This document shows positions 1 through 8,677 of a stretch of 64,000 nucleotides of DNA, one piece after another. Origin of the DNA: Maridesulfovibrio sp. (GTDB lineage Bacteria; Desulfobacterota; Desulfovibrionia; Desulfovibrionales; Desulfovibrionaceae). The translations under genes were made by a program, and so were the position numbers. The DNA lies in NCBI RefSeq assembly GCF_963678865.1, contig NZ_OY787459.1:1144501-1208500 (forward strand), written 5' to 3'. Position 1 is the first letter of the stretch. Each line of letters opens with the position of its first letter. Under the pieces are notes generated by a model, which saw nothing but the letters and a program-made list of their open reading frames with translations, made no database searches and was not told where the DNA came from.

Positions 1-351
1 CGGCGGGATCGTAAGCTTGGCTTCCATGGCATTGAAGGCTTCAAGAAACTTGATTTTCCATTCCATGGCCTTCTTACCGGTAAACCCCATGGCGAGGAGG
101 GAGAAGCCGTCACGGGTCATGTTGAACGAGGGCTGCTCTTTGTTCTGTTTGTTGACATAGGAGGACGGCTGAAAATTCAGCTGTCGAAAATCGTCCGGAA
201 TTTCCAATTCATTTATGGATTGCAGAACATTCTTATGCTGCTTTTCAAACAGTTCAGCCACAACTAAAGACGATGCCATTGGCTGATTATTCTCCATCAC
301 CAATTCAACAGCACTTGATATTTGTCCGTTTTTATTAGCCTTTTTATTCAT
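1..351 (-). CDS. Rha family phage regulatory protein, partial (C-terminus outside window)
   Basis: The reading frame begins with ATG at 351 and runs off the left edge, giving 117 residues. Visible segments include MASSLVVAELFEKQHKNVL and FNMTRDGFSLLAMGFTGKKA, the signature of the phage pRha/Rha N-terminal domain, a DNA-binding-like module of temperate phages (in phage phi-80 it interferes with growth in hosts lacking IHF). A ribosome site GGAG lies 8 bases before the ATG. It is not part of the prophage at 10.8-52.4 kb, so it suggests another prophage or remnant further left. Family is clear from the motif order; function in this host is not known. Confidence 0.85.
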   Translation of the reverse strand, partial: MNKKANKNGQISSAVELVMENNQPMASSLVVAELFEKQHKNVLQSINELEIPDDFRQLNFQPSSYVNKQNKEQPSFNMTRDGFSLLAMGFTGKKAMEWKIKFLEAFNAMEAKLTIPP

Positions 352-390
352 CACATATACTCCACTTAGTTTGCAGTTAATGTCAGTCCA

Positions 391-411
391 AAATTCAGCC
401 GTCCTGAATTT
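391..411. promoter_or_regulatory. 21-bp perfect dyad upstream of the Rha gene
   Basis: AAATTCAG is separated by 5 bases from its exact reverse complement CTGAATTT, about 40 bases upstream of the Rha-family start. Size and position suit an operator for a dimeric phage regulator; no T-run follows, so a terminator is less likely. Binding protein unknown. Confidence 0.4.
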
Positions 412-428
412 CGTCAGCAACATGCGTT

Positions 429-531
429 GAGCCGAAGGCGAATAAGCCAACCTCAGCCCCAAGGCTGAGCAGGACGTAAGGGAGACCACCTGAAAAGGTG
501 GGCCTACCTTACCTGTCCTGCCTTCGGACTC
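429..531. ncRNA. Candidate structured RNA (multi-stem junction)
   Basis: Four nested or adjacent helices can be drawn by eye. An outer stem pairs 429-439 (GAGCCGAAGGC) with 520-531 (one bulged A). A hairpin pairs 452-458 (CTCAGCC) with 463-469. A long arm pairs CAGGAC 470-475 with GTCCTG 515-520 and GTAAGG 476-481 with CCTTAC 507-512. Its tip is CCACCT 486-491 with AGGTGG 496-501 around a GAAA loop. This is far more pairing than expected by chance in 100 bases. No T-run follows on either side. It could be a regulatory RNA of the neighbouring phage gene or a leader of the GH13 gene; strand and family are unknown. Confidence 0.55.
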
Positions 532-589
532 CGGGAGATTATATGAGATTTTCCGTTATTTCGGAACCCATTTTGAAAAATATCCTATA

Positions 590-629
590 ATAACAGATAG
601 TAACCGATAATAACCAAAAGTAACCTATG
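590..629. repeat. Four 10-bp direct repeats (RTAACMRATA-like)
   Basis: ATAACAGATA, GTAACCGATA, ATAACCAAAA and GTAACCTATG follow one another exactly, one unit per helical turn. Such phased repeats typically bind a regulator, replication initiator or recombinase along one DNA face. They lie between the truncated Rha gene and the GH13 gene. No further function is visible; the rest of 352-893 holds only the RNA-like segment and AT-rich DNA. Confidence 0.45.
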
Positions 630-893
630 AGAGCCGCAGAAAATTAATTTACATCGGTCGCCCCATTCTTAGGGACCTTAAAAGTAGCGGCTATGCAGCC
701 TTCAGCATATTTCCTCCACCGGAATTGATTTTTAGTTGCAGCCACAGACGTATACTTGTTATAATTAAAAATATTTTCTCATCGTAAATGTAGCTGTGAA
801 AAAAAAGCTAATTTGATGCAAAGTTAACCTTCCTTTAATTTGAAAATTGCTTAGGTGAACACCGCGATTTTCACAAAGAATGGGGACATAAAC

Positions 894-2780
894 ATGAACC
901 TATTGGAACTTGATAAACTTGGTCCACATCAGCAGGGGAATAGCAATATTGTTAATTTTGCAGTATATTTACCATGGATTACTGCCAAAGAAGGATTTGC
1001 TGTATCAGTTAAAATCATACATGAACGCGACCAATTTATTCAAGATGTTCAGCCTGTTGCCTATTCATTAAATCATCTAAGTGATCATCCAACATACGGA
1101 GCTTACTGGGCTGGGGAAGTAAATATTGATTCTATCCAGAGACCTTCCCATTCACGAGGCTGGGGAAAGCCAGGGCGTTATGTTTACCGTTATGAAGTGA
1201 GCAACAAGGAGCGTATGCAGGCTGTAGATTGGGTTATTGATCCTTTTGCTCGCGAGTATGGCATAGGGAAAATGTCCGTTTTTACACTCGATTATGAACC
1301 ATACACATGGAGTAGTTTTGAGAGTGCATGGAGAACTCCACTTTTATCAGACCTTGTCGTTTACGAATTGCATCTTGGAGAATTTTCCAATGGTATTCAC
1401 GGTGCTTTTGAAAAACTTGACTACTTGGCAGATTTGGGAATCAATTGTCTTGAAATAATGCCCGTTAGCAACATTGTTGAATCCGTTCGCTGGGGATTCC
1501 AACCACTTGGTTTTTTTGGTGTTGATGACCGTTTTGGTAACCGAGCACTTATGCAGAAGTTCATTGATAAGGCACATCAAAAAGGGCTTGCTATAATTCT
1601 CGACGTGGTTTTTGGCCATACGGGAGATTGTTTCCCGTATAGCTATCTATATCGAGAACTTGGGTTCTCCATGAACCCTTTTCTAGGAAAATGTTTCGGA
1701 GCTAATTTCGGTTTTGGGGAACAGACTAATTTTTGTAGTGAATTTGTTGAAGATTTCTTTTTTACCGTTAGCCATCATTGGTTGGATTGCTATCATGTTG
1801 ATGGGTTTAGATATGACTGTGTTCCAGAATATTGGGACCCACATGAGATGAAAGGCTACCATCGGTTGGTGTACAACACATACAATGAAGCTAAAGCAAA
1901 TTTGAAAGTTGGGAAATGGCAACGGTTTAATGGATCTAATGGAGAAATTACTATCATTCAGTGCGCAGAGCAGCTAGAGCATCCCGTAGAAGCAACAGCG
2001 AATACATATGGAAATTGCACTTGGCAAAACCGAACTCTTGATTCTGCCACATCAGTAGCCTCTAATCGAGGAACGACACAGTCACAGGCTATACAGAAAC
2101 TAGGACTGCACCTTGGACTTCATGATTTTTCTTCTGAAGTAACAATGAATGGTGAAACTCGCAGCAAATCAGCATTTCAATATATAGAAACTCACGACAA
2201 ATCTCGCCTTATTAACTGTTTTGGGTTAATTCACAAAATTGATGACTACAAATTACTTTTTCCTATTGGAAAACGCGAAAAATGGTACAAGAACCAACCT
2301 TATTTGATTGCACTGTTACTTGCAAAGGGCATTCCTATGCTCTGGCAAGGGCAGGAATTGTGTGAGAATAATTCTCTTCCTCCTGACGGTGAAGGTAGAG
2401 TCGGCTTTTTGCGTCCGGTTCACTGGGAATACTTTTATGACAACTATGGAAAAGCAACACTCAATCTAGTTCGTTCCCTCCTTAAAATAAGAAAACGAGG
2501 TAACCAGTTTCGTATGGGAGACTATTTCTTTTTTAATGACTGGCAGAAATACTTATCCAAAGGATTACTCGTATATCGAAGGAATTATGGAGAACTAGAA
2601 AGCTTTGTGGCAATTAACTTTACTCAAACAGACCAAAAGGTACCCATCTCCTTCCGATTTAGTGGTAATTATGTTGAAGAATTACACAACAAAAAAAGAC
2701 TTGATGGAGTAGAATCTGGCAAATCATATATTGTCGAAGTTCCGAGTAATTATGGGGTAGTGTGGACGTTAGCAACGTAA
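894..2780 (+). CDS. GH13 alpha-amylase family protein (branching-enzyme / trehalohydrolase-like)
   Basis: A 628-residue cytoplasmic glycoside hydrolase or transglycosylase acting on alpha-glucans. The start at 894 is chosen over an upstream GTG at 855 because GGGGA lies 7 bases before it. An N-terminal CBM48-like beta domain precedes the (beta/alpha)8 barrel. Barrel signatures are present: region I DVVFGHTG, region II DGFRYD (nucleophile about D308), region III CAEQ (acid/base about E359) and region IV THDKSR (about D435), so all catalytic residues are kept. Layout resembles glycogen-branching enzyme or maltooligosyltrehalose trehalohydrolase, but exact specificity cannot be read. No glycogen or trehalose neighbours; it stands alone between a phage remnant and a restriction operon and converges on hsdR. 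Confidence 0.85.
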   Translation: MNLLELDKLGPHQQGNSNIVNFAVYLPWITAKEGFAVSVKIIHERDQFIQDVQPVAYSLNHLSDHPTYGAYWAGEVNIDSIQRPSHSRGWGKPGRYVYRYEVSNKERMQAVDWVIDPFAREYGIGKMSVFTLDYEPYTWSSFESAWRTPLLSDLVVYELHLGEFSNGIHGAFEKLDYLADLGINCLEIMPVSNIVESVRWGFQPLGFFGVDDRFGNRALMQKFIDKAHQKGLAIILDVVFGHTGDCFPYSYLYRELGFSMNPFLGKCFGANFGFGEQTNFCSEFVEDFFFTVSHHWLDCYHVDGFRYDCVPEYWDPHEMKGYHRLVYNTYNEAKANLKVGKWQRFNGSNGEITIIQCAEQLEHPVEATANTYGNCTWQNRTLDSATSVASNRGTTQSQAIQKLGLHLGLHDFSSEVTMNGETRSKSAFQYIETHDKSRLINCFGLIHKIDDYKLLFPIGKREKWYKNQPYLIALLLAKGIPMLWQGQELCENNSLPPDGEGRVGFLRPVHWEYFYDNYGKATLNLVRSLLKIRKRGNQFRMGDYFFFNDWQKYLSKGLLVYRRNYGELESFVAINFTQTDQKVPISFRFSGNYVEELHNKKRLDGVESGKSYIVEVPSNYGVVWTLAT

Positions 2781-2796
2781 TTTCAGGCATTCCCCC

Positions 2797-5700
2797 CTAA
2801 ATCCCCCGATACTCCTCAGTCAGTACTCCAAGGATAAGACGGGCTAGGCCTTTCTGGATATGCTCATCGCTCAGGAACTGCATGGCCATATCTCTATGGG
2901 TTTCCATGCTGTCGATGACGGCCTCTTCTACGGCTACAGGGAAATCCCCTTTCATGGCCCATTCCGGTGTATTGTTATCCAGCTGTGCCATTACCCGCTC
3001 ATTTTCCCGTAATTTATCAACAATAGTCCGTAAATAACTAAGCCCGTCACTATCTGTGAAATCTCCGCCGAAAAGTTCATTCATTCTGGCAATAATTTCT
3101 TCAAGGCTCTCGGTTTTAGGGGCACGAGGTACGCGTGACCCAACGGCAGAAGTCGGCCTAATCTTAATATTTTCACCGGGCTGTAATTTTATTGTTTCTT
3201 CTCTTTGCTTGGACAGTCTGTAATGGGTCATGATCACGTCAGAAAGATCAACATCTTCGTCTAAATGCTGCTCTCTCAATAATGGTTGCAGATGTCTTGC
3301 ATAGATATTGAAAGATTCCAAGTCACGATCCGCATAATCCAGGATCTGACTTGAAAATTCATAAAATCTGATAAAACTTAGTAAGTCCTTTTTAAAAACG
3401 TCCAGAACATCTTTTGCGATATGCGCTTGTTTAAGGCTGTGTTCCGCGTTTTTAATCATTACAGTGTGTCCGGTTGCCTTAGCCTCACACAACTCTTTAT
3501 CTGCCCTGCGCAGAACCTCCATGGACTCACGGTAACGCATACGATACCTTTCTAAAGCCGGACGGCAATGGGACATCAGAACATATTGTCCGACCTTTTC
3601 ATCAAAAAAGGCCCTGACAAAAGCATCTACCTCAGAATCCAGATAAATCATTTGGGAATCTAGCTTTTCCTTAAGATCGCTAGCGAGGTTTGGATCAGAA
3701 ACATCAGCCAGCTCGGCAGTCTGATAAAAAGGTTTAAAAGCCAACAAGATTTCTTCCGGCTTGTTTACGAAATCGAGAACAAAGGTCTGGTCTTTACCTG
3801 GGAAGATTCTGTTCAATCTAGAAAGTGTCTGTACAGCATCAACACCTGACAACTTCTTATCCACATACATCGCGCAAAGCTTCGGCTGATCAAAACCAGT
3901 CTGAAATTTATTGGCTACTATCATGACCTGATATTCGGCAGTATCGAAGGCTTTGCGCATATCGCGCCCTCTGAGATCAGAATTCATATTTTTTTCATTG
4001 AAAGAATCAACACCGTTCTCTTCGTCTACAACCTCACCAGAAAAGGCAACCATTGCCTGAATACCTTCGCAATCCTCTCGGTTGGCTGCAATATACTTAT
4101 CAAAAGCAAGTTTATAGCGCACTGCAGCTTTACGGGAATCAGTAACCACCATGGCTTTGGCCTGACCATTAAGCATAGAGGCTACTCGTGACCTAAAATG
4201 CTCTATAATGACTTCCACTTTCTGGCTGATATTGTACGGATGCAACCTTACCCATCTGGCAATTGTACTAGCTCCCTTTCGGGCATCCACTTCTTCAGCT
4301 ATTGCTCCATCCTTAAGCCCCAAACGACACGCCATATTGTAGGTGGTATAGTTCTTAAGCACATCTAAAATGAAACCTTCTTCAATGGCTTGGCGCATAC
4401 TATAAACATGGAACGGCTGCGGTATATTATCCTTAGACGGCGGCAAGTCTGGATCAGGAGTACGACCAAAGGTTTCAAGAGTCTTAGATTTCGGAGTAGC
4501 AGTGAAAGCAAAGTAACTTATATTTTCAGAAGCCTTACGCGACTCCACTGCCGCATCAAGCAAATCTTCCGTTGATAATTCATCACCTTCTTCTCGCTGT
4601 TTTACGCCAAGGACCTCCCGCAATTTACGGGCAGTACTTCCGGTCTGCGAGGAATGCGCTTCATCTGCAATAATTGCGTAATTATTTCCTTTTAAGGAGG
4701 TTCTCTCTCTTAAAAGTTCCAGCACGTAGGGAAACGTCTGAATGGTCACAATAATAATGCGGGTGGCACTCTCAAGGGCATTTGCAAGCTGCTCTGATTT
4801 TGATCCGTCGCCCAGCTCACGGCTGATCCGGCTGACTAGTCCACTGGCGTGTTCAAACTGATAAATTGTATCCTGCAACTGAGCATCAAGCACGGTCCGA
4901 TCTGTAACCACAATAACAGAATCAAATACCTTGCCGCCTTCCCCGTCATACAAAGAAGCTAGTTGATGGGCTGTCCAGGCTATTGAGTTGGATTTTCCTG
5001 AACCGGCACTATGCTGCACCAAATACTTATTACCCGCCCCTTCATAACCGGCTGCTTTGATCAGTCTGTTAACAACATCCCATTGATGGTAGCGGGGGAA
5101 AATCAAAGTTTCTTTTATGTACTTCCGTCCTTCCCAATCTTCTTTTTCCTCCTGCTGCAAATGCAGAAATCTACCGAGTATATGCAGCCAGTTATCCGGC
5201 AACATTACCCGTTCCCAAAGATAAGAAGTATCATAACCATCAGGATTTAAAGGATTGCCTTTACCGCCATCTGTGCTGCCCATATTAAAAGGCAGAAAGA
5301 ATGAATCCTTTCCGGCGAGTCGAGTGCACATCCATGCTTCTTCCTGACTGACCGCGAAATGCACCAAGGCCCTTTTACCGAAGGAAAGCAAAGGTTCAGC
5401 GCGTCTGGTGGCCGGGTCCACAGGAGGACGATCATATTTATACTGGCGTATGGCAGCAGCAACAGGCTGCTTAAATTCAGACTTAAGCTCCAAAGTTGCC
5501 ACCGGAATACCGTTCACAAACAGCACAAGATCCAAACGTCCGCCGTATCCATGCGGTGAATAAGTAACCTCCGGCACAACACGCAAACGGTTACAGCCAT
5601 ATTGACGCAAAGTTTCAGCATTCAAGCCGTGATCAGGTTTAAAACGGCATAGACGGATACGCGCACCCCGGTCTTTATAGCCATGACGCAAGACATCAAG

Positions 5701-5943
5701 TGATCCTTTTTTATCCAACCGACGAACCACACTACGAATTAAAGCTGCCTCAGTATCTTTGGGAAACATCTTACAGAACTTATCCCACTGATCCGGATGC
5801 GCTTCACGCATAAATCCGACAACGTCTTCATTATACAAAGCATGTTCACGATCATAATTTTCAGCCTTACCAACGATCCATCCATTGGCGGCAAGGGAAT
5901 CAATAATATCCTGCTGGAACTGTTTTTCGCGTGCGTCTGCCAT
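2797..5943 (-). CDS. hsdR: Type I restriction enzyme subunit R (HsdR)
   Basis: The 1048-residue motor and nuclease subunit of a type I restriction-modification complex, which translocates and cuts unmodified DNA. The N-terminal nuclease core is visible as GGRLDLVLF followed by ATLELK (PD-(D/E)xK). The superfamily 2 helicase follows, with Walker A AGSGKS and DEAH box ADEAHSSQTG, plus motif VI-like QTLSRLNR. The C-terminal part is the usual helical HsdM-contacting region. AAGGA lies 7 bases before the ATG. It is the last gene of the hsdM-hsdS-x-y-hsdR operon and looks intact. Confidence 0.95.
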   Translation of the reverse strand: MADAREKQFQQDIIDSLAANGWIVGKAENYDREHALYNEDVVGFMREAHPDQWDKFCKMFPKDTEAALIRSVVRRLDKKGSLDVLRHGYKDRGARIRLCRFKPDHGLNAETLRQYGCNRLRVVPEVTYSPHGYGGRLDLVLFVNGIPVATLELKSEFKQPVAAAIRQYKYDRPPVDPATRRAEPLLSFGKRALVHFAVSQEEAWMCTRLAGKDSFFLPFNMGSTDGGKGNPLNPDGYDTSYLWERVMLPDNWLHILGRFLHLQQEEKEDWEGRKYIKETLIFPRYHQWDVVNRLIKAAGYEGAGNKYLVQHSAGSGKSNSIAWTAHQLASLYDGEGGKVFDSVIVVTDRTVLDAQLQDTIYQFEHASGLVSRISRELGDGSKSEQLANALESATRIIIVTIQTFPYVLELLRERTSLKGNNYAIIADEAHSSQTGSTARKLREVLGVKQREEGDELSTEDLLDAAVESRKASENISYFAFTATPKSKTLETFGRTPDPDLPPSKDNIPQPFHVYSMRQAIEEGFILDVLKNYTTYNMACRLGLKDGAIAEEVDARKGASTIARWVRLHPYNISQKVEVIIEHFRSRVASMLNGQAKAMVVTDSRKAAVRYKLAFDKYIAANREDCEGIQAMVAFSGEVVDEENGVDSFNEKNMNSDLRGRDMRKAFDTAEYQVMIVANKFQTGFDQPKLCAMYVDKKLSGVDAVQTLSRLNRIFPGKDQTFVLDFVNKPEEILLAFKPFYQTAELADVSDPNLASDLKEKLDSQMIYLDSEVDAFVRAFFDEKVGQYVLMSHCRPALERYRMRYRESMEVLRRADKELCEAKATGHTVMIKNAEHSLKQAHIAKDVLDVFKKDLLSFIRFYEFSSQILDYADRDLESFNIYARHLQPLLREQHLDEDVDLSDVIMTHYRLSKQREETIKLQPGENIKIRPTSAVGSRVPRAPKTESLEEIIARMNELFGGDFTDSDGLSYLRTIVDKLRENERVMAQLDNNTPEWAMKGDFPVAVEEAVIDSMETHRDMAMQFLSDEHIQKGLARLILGVLTEEYRGI

Positions 5944-5956
5944 GTCAAAATCCTTT

Positions 5957-6868
5957 TTAGCTATTCCGGTAACTCATCTCGATAAATGGTTTGGCCTTCT
6001 CAAGATCTTCCATATTCCTCAAACGCACTTCGAGATTACCCGTTCCAAGGTGACCTATATTACTCTTATCGCAGGAGAAGCCTTCTTCCAGTTCAATTTT
6101 GGATGGATCAACATTGAGAAATAGCACTAAACAGGGGGCCGTCTTCCCCGTGTTAAAAAGAACACAAAGAAAATTTTTAAGCTTTTTGAAAGCCACGTAC
6201 CATTTTAACTCTTTCTCTTGAACATCTTCACCAAGACTGAAAGCATATTCACGTAAAGCTTCGTAAAGTGAAAGAAGATCCTTACTGGCTTGCTGCACAC
6301 TGTGTTTATGTCCTTCAGACCTTTCACCGTTGGGCATTACAACAGGACGAGAAGCCTTGCTTTCCTCAGTGCGGTTTACAAGTTCCAGCATCAGGTAATC
6401 TTCGCTGAACAGACGATAACGCAACAACTCAATATTACGGTTAATCTGCTGGACGGCGTATTCATCGTACCTGGTGAAGTCTCCAGCTATACACAACAGA
6501 CGAGGCGCGGACCAATCAATCTTCCCAGCAACCTCCCGCCCAAGACGCTCCATGACCAGCAATTGAAAATCCGCTTGATGTTCCATGAGCCAATCAAGGT
6601 AAAAAAGGCCTTGATTGATGACGTTTTCATTCAGGTGTCGCTTGTATTCAATAATCACCGGGCAATTGTTTTCATCAAGCCCCAGTGAATCAATACGCCC
6701 GCCATGGCTTTTGCTGGTGCTAAATTCTGTAGCGAGGAAGCGTACACCGAGAAAGGTCTCCATATTGCTCTCAATGAGCTGCTGGAGCCACTTTTCAACC
6801 GGAGCAGCTTTGGGAGGCAGTTCAGTTACCTGCTGGGTATTGTATTGGAATAGTCTGATGTCACTCAT
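5957..6868 (-). CDS. DUF5655-type protein with PD-(D/E)xK nuclease fold
   Basis: A 303-residue protein. GGRIDSLG followed after nine residues by IIEYKRH is a PD-(D/E)xK active site, and the C-terminal stretch HLGTGNLEVRL is typical of DUF5655. Members are often found beside restriction systems and are thought to be DNA-binding or nucleolytic accessories. The ATG at 6868 is preferred to an in-frame TTG at 6877 because AAGGA is spaced 9 bases from it. It lies between a small membrane protein and hsdR in the operon, implying a linked role in defence, which is inference. Confidence 0.8.
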   Translation of the reverse strand: MSDIRLFQYNTQQVTELPPKAAPVEKWLQQLIESNMETFLGVRFLATEFSTSKSHGGRIDSLGLDENNCPVIIEYKRHLNENVINQGLFYLDWLMEHQADFQLLVMERLGREVAGKIDWSAPRLLCIAGDFTRYDEYAVQQINRNIELLRYRLFSEDYLMLELVNRTEESKASRPVVMPNGERSEGHKHSVQQASKDLLSLYEALREYAFSLGEDVQEKELKWYVAFKKLKNFLCVLFNTGKTAPCLVLFLNVDPSKIELEEGFSCDKSNIGHLGTGNLEVRLRNMEDLEKAKPFIEMSYRNS

Positions 6869-6914
6869 GGTTTTCAATCCTTCTGAAGATTACTTTGACA
6901 AAAACACAAAACAA

Positions 6915-7355
6915 CTAAGCAATTAGAAAAACAGCTATCAATGAAGCTACCGCTGCATACGGCACAATTTCACGAAAAATGGTTCTACAACGTCTACGGC
7001 TCTCAATATAACTGATAGTTTCCTCTATCTCGTCGATTAGACGAGACCGCCCACTATTCTTTTCCCATGACTCTTTAAGTCCCACCAAGATTCTTAAAGA
7101 GGGTTCATAATATTCTGAAAAATTACGCAACTCAAAAACGACAGCAAGCTGTCTATCAAGCATTAAATCGCTGTCTTTTTCTCCCTCTACCAGTTGCTTA
7201 ACGAGCGCGTGGTATGTTTTAAAATGCTTATTTTTCAACTCCTGCCGTTTTTGAAAGAGATAAAGCAACGCTCCAAAGCTGGGAGGGATTACTGCAATGA
7301 GGACAGCGAATTGACCAGAGTTATTACCCAACCATTGCCAGACAGCTTGAATCAT
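6915..7355 (-). CDS. Small two-TM membrane protein in the hsd operon
   Basis: 146 residues with an N-terminal hydrophobic helix (FAVLIAVIPPSFGALLYLF), a charged central region of about 90 residues that looks helical, and a C-terminal hydrophobic helix (IVPYAAVASLIAVFLIA). Its ATG overlaps the hsdS stop codon as TAATG, so it is translationally coupled to hsdS. No family recognised; architecture recalls small membrane effectors found with defence genes, but that is only a resemblance. Confidence 0.75.
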   Translation of the reverse strand: MIQAVWQWLGNNSGQFAVLIAVIPPSFGALLYLFQKRQELKNKHFKTYHALVKQLVEGEKDSDLMLDRQLAVVFELRNFSEYYEPSLRILVGLKESWEKNSGRSRLIDEIEETISYIESRRRCRTIFREIVPYAAVASLIAVFLIA

Positions 7356-8677
7356 TAGCCTTCAGCCTTCCAATCCCGCACATCAATCTTCCCGGTCACA
7401 GCTGCTGAGATTAGGGCTGTGCGGCGTTCTTTGAGGAGGGTGATTTGTTTTTGTGCTAGCCTAACAGTTTTATCGATGCGGGTAGTTTCTATATTTAAAA
7501 AATTATTTATTTCGATTTGTTCCGCTTTCGAAGGAATCGGTAATATCAATTCAGAGAGGATGCCAATATTGATGACATCCATAGTTCCCCCGCGACTCAT
7601 CAAACTCATCTGTTCAAAAGTAACTTTACTTCTTAAAAGACGTTTAAAAAAAACTGGAATAATACTATTCACCAGTGTGATTTTAATAAGTCGTGGATTA
7701 GTAATACCTCGTTCTGCATTGTCGGGGACAATCGCAATTTTCCCAAAAGAGCCAACACAGCTAATTAAAATATCTCCTGTAAAAACCGCATATTGTGTCA
7801 TTTCAAGAAATTTTTCATTTGATATATAGTAGTCGCCAATAGAAAAATCATCTGCGATAACCTGCTCTTGCCCATAAACCTTAATTCCTGTTTTGGTATA
7901 ATTATCTTTTATCAAAGAGGAGCCAAACGGACCTGCCTTCATTGATGAAGAAATTTGCTTTAATCGCTTTACCTCCCAATGCGCCGGAATTTCCCCCAAC
8001 CACTCAACCCCGCTATCCTTCATCTCTACATCAGGATCAAGCCCCTTGGTCACGGCATGAGATATTACCGCCTGCCGCTTTTCCTTAAGCAGTTCTATGA
8101 GCTTTTCCTGCTTTTCGATTAAGCGGTCAATTTTGGCTGTTTCGTGGTCGAGGAATGCTGCTATTTGGGCTTGTTCTTCAAACGGTGGACACAAAATTGG
8201 CATGCGCCGCAAATCTGCAAATTTCATAGATTGGCGCAGTCCTCCCCCCATACTGTAAAACACTTTCACCAAATCGTAGCTATGCAACAACTTATATGCA
8301 TAACTATGATAAATTTCAGAAGCTGCCTCAAGACATAGATAAGCAGAAGTTATAATACCTTTTTCTTTAACTTGACCTACCCGCAAACTACGCTTGTCAT
8401 TTTGCAAATCTGTAAGACGCAGAATTATATTCCATAGCCCCACAATTTGGTATGTATTGAAAGATTCAGGTAATAAACCAAAATTATCTTCAATGTTGCG
8501 TCTAACTATGCTCCCATAACTAAGAGAGAGAACATTTGTTTCCTCCCCTTTATTATTTTGAACCCTTCTTTCTCTAAACAACCTAAAAGCTGGAAATATC
8601 TTCCACCTCTCCGGCACATCCCCCAACCACTCAACTCCAGAATCCTTGTAAGCCGGATATGGCTTGTACTTACCCAT
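7355..8677 (-). CDS. hsdS: Type I restriction specificity subunit S (HsdS)
   Basis: A 440-residue specificity subunit that chooses the bipartite DNA target for both methylation and cleavage. Two target-recognition domains each start with the conserved SGVEWLG(D/E)(V/I)P..W motif (about residues 11-25 and 222-236). Each is followed by a conserved helical spacer (AQIAAFLDHETAKIDRLIEKQ; AEQIEINNFLNIETTRIDKTV). Stop of hsdM and start of hsdS overlap as TGATG. Intact, with no sign of inverted repeats for shuffling in the window. Confidence 0.95.
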   Translation of the reverse strand: MGKYKPYPAYKDSGVEWLGDVPERWKIFPAFRLFRERRVQNNKGEETNVLSLSYGSIVRRNIEDNFGLLPESFNTYQIVGLWNIILRLTDLQNDKRSLRVGQVKEKGIITSAYLCLEAASEIYHSYAYKLLHSYDLVKVFYSMGGGLRQSMKFADLRRMPILCPPFEEQAQIAAFLDHETAKIDRLIEKQEKLIELLKEKRQAVISHAVTKGLDPDVEMKDSGVEWLGEIPAHWEVKRLKQISSSMKAGPFGSSLIKDNYTKTGIKVYGQEQVIADDFSIGDYYISNEKFLEMTQYAVFTGDILISCVGSFGKIAIVPDNAERGITNPRLIKITLVNSIIPVFFKRLLRSKVTFEQMSLMSRGGTMDVINIGILSELILPIPSKAEQIEINNFLNIETTRIDKTVRLAQKQITLLKERRTALISAAVTGKIDVRDWKAEG

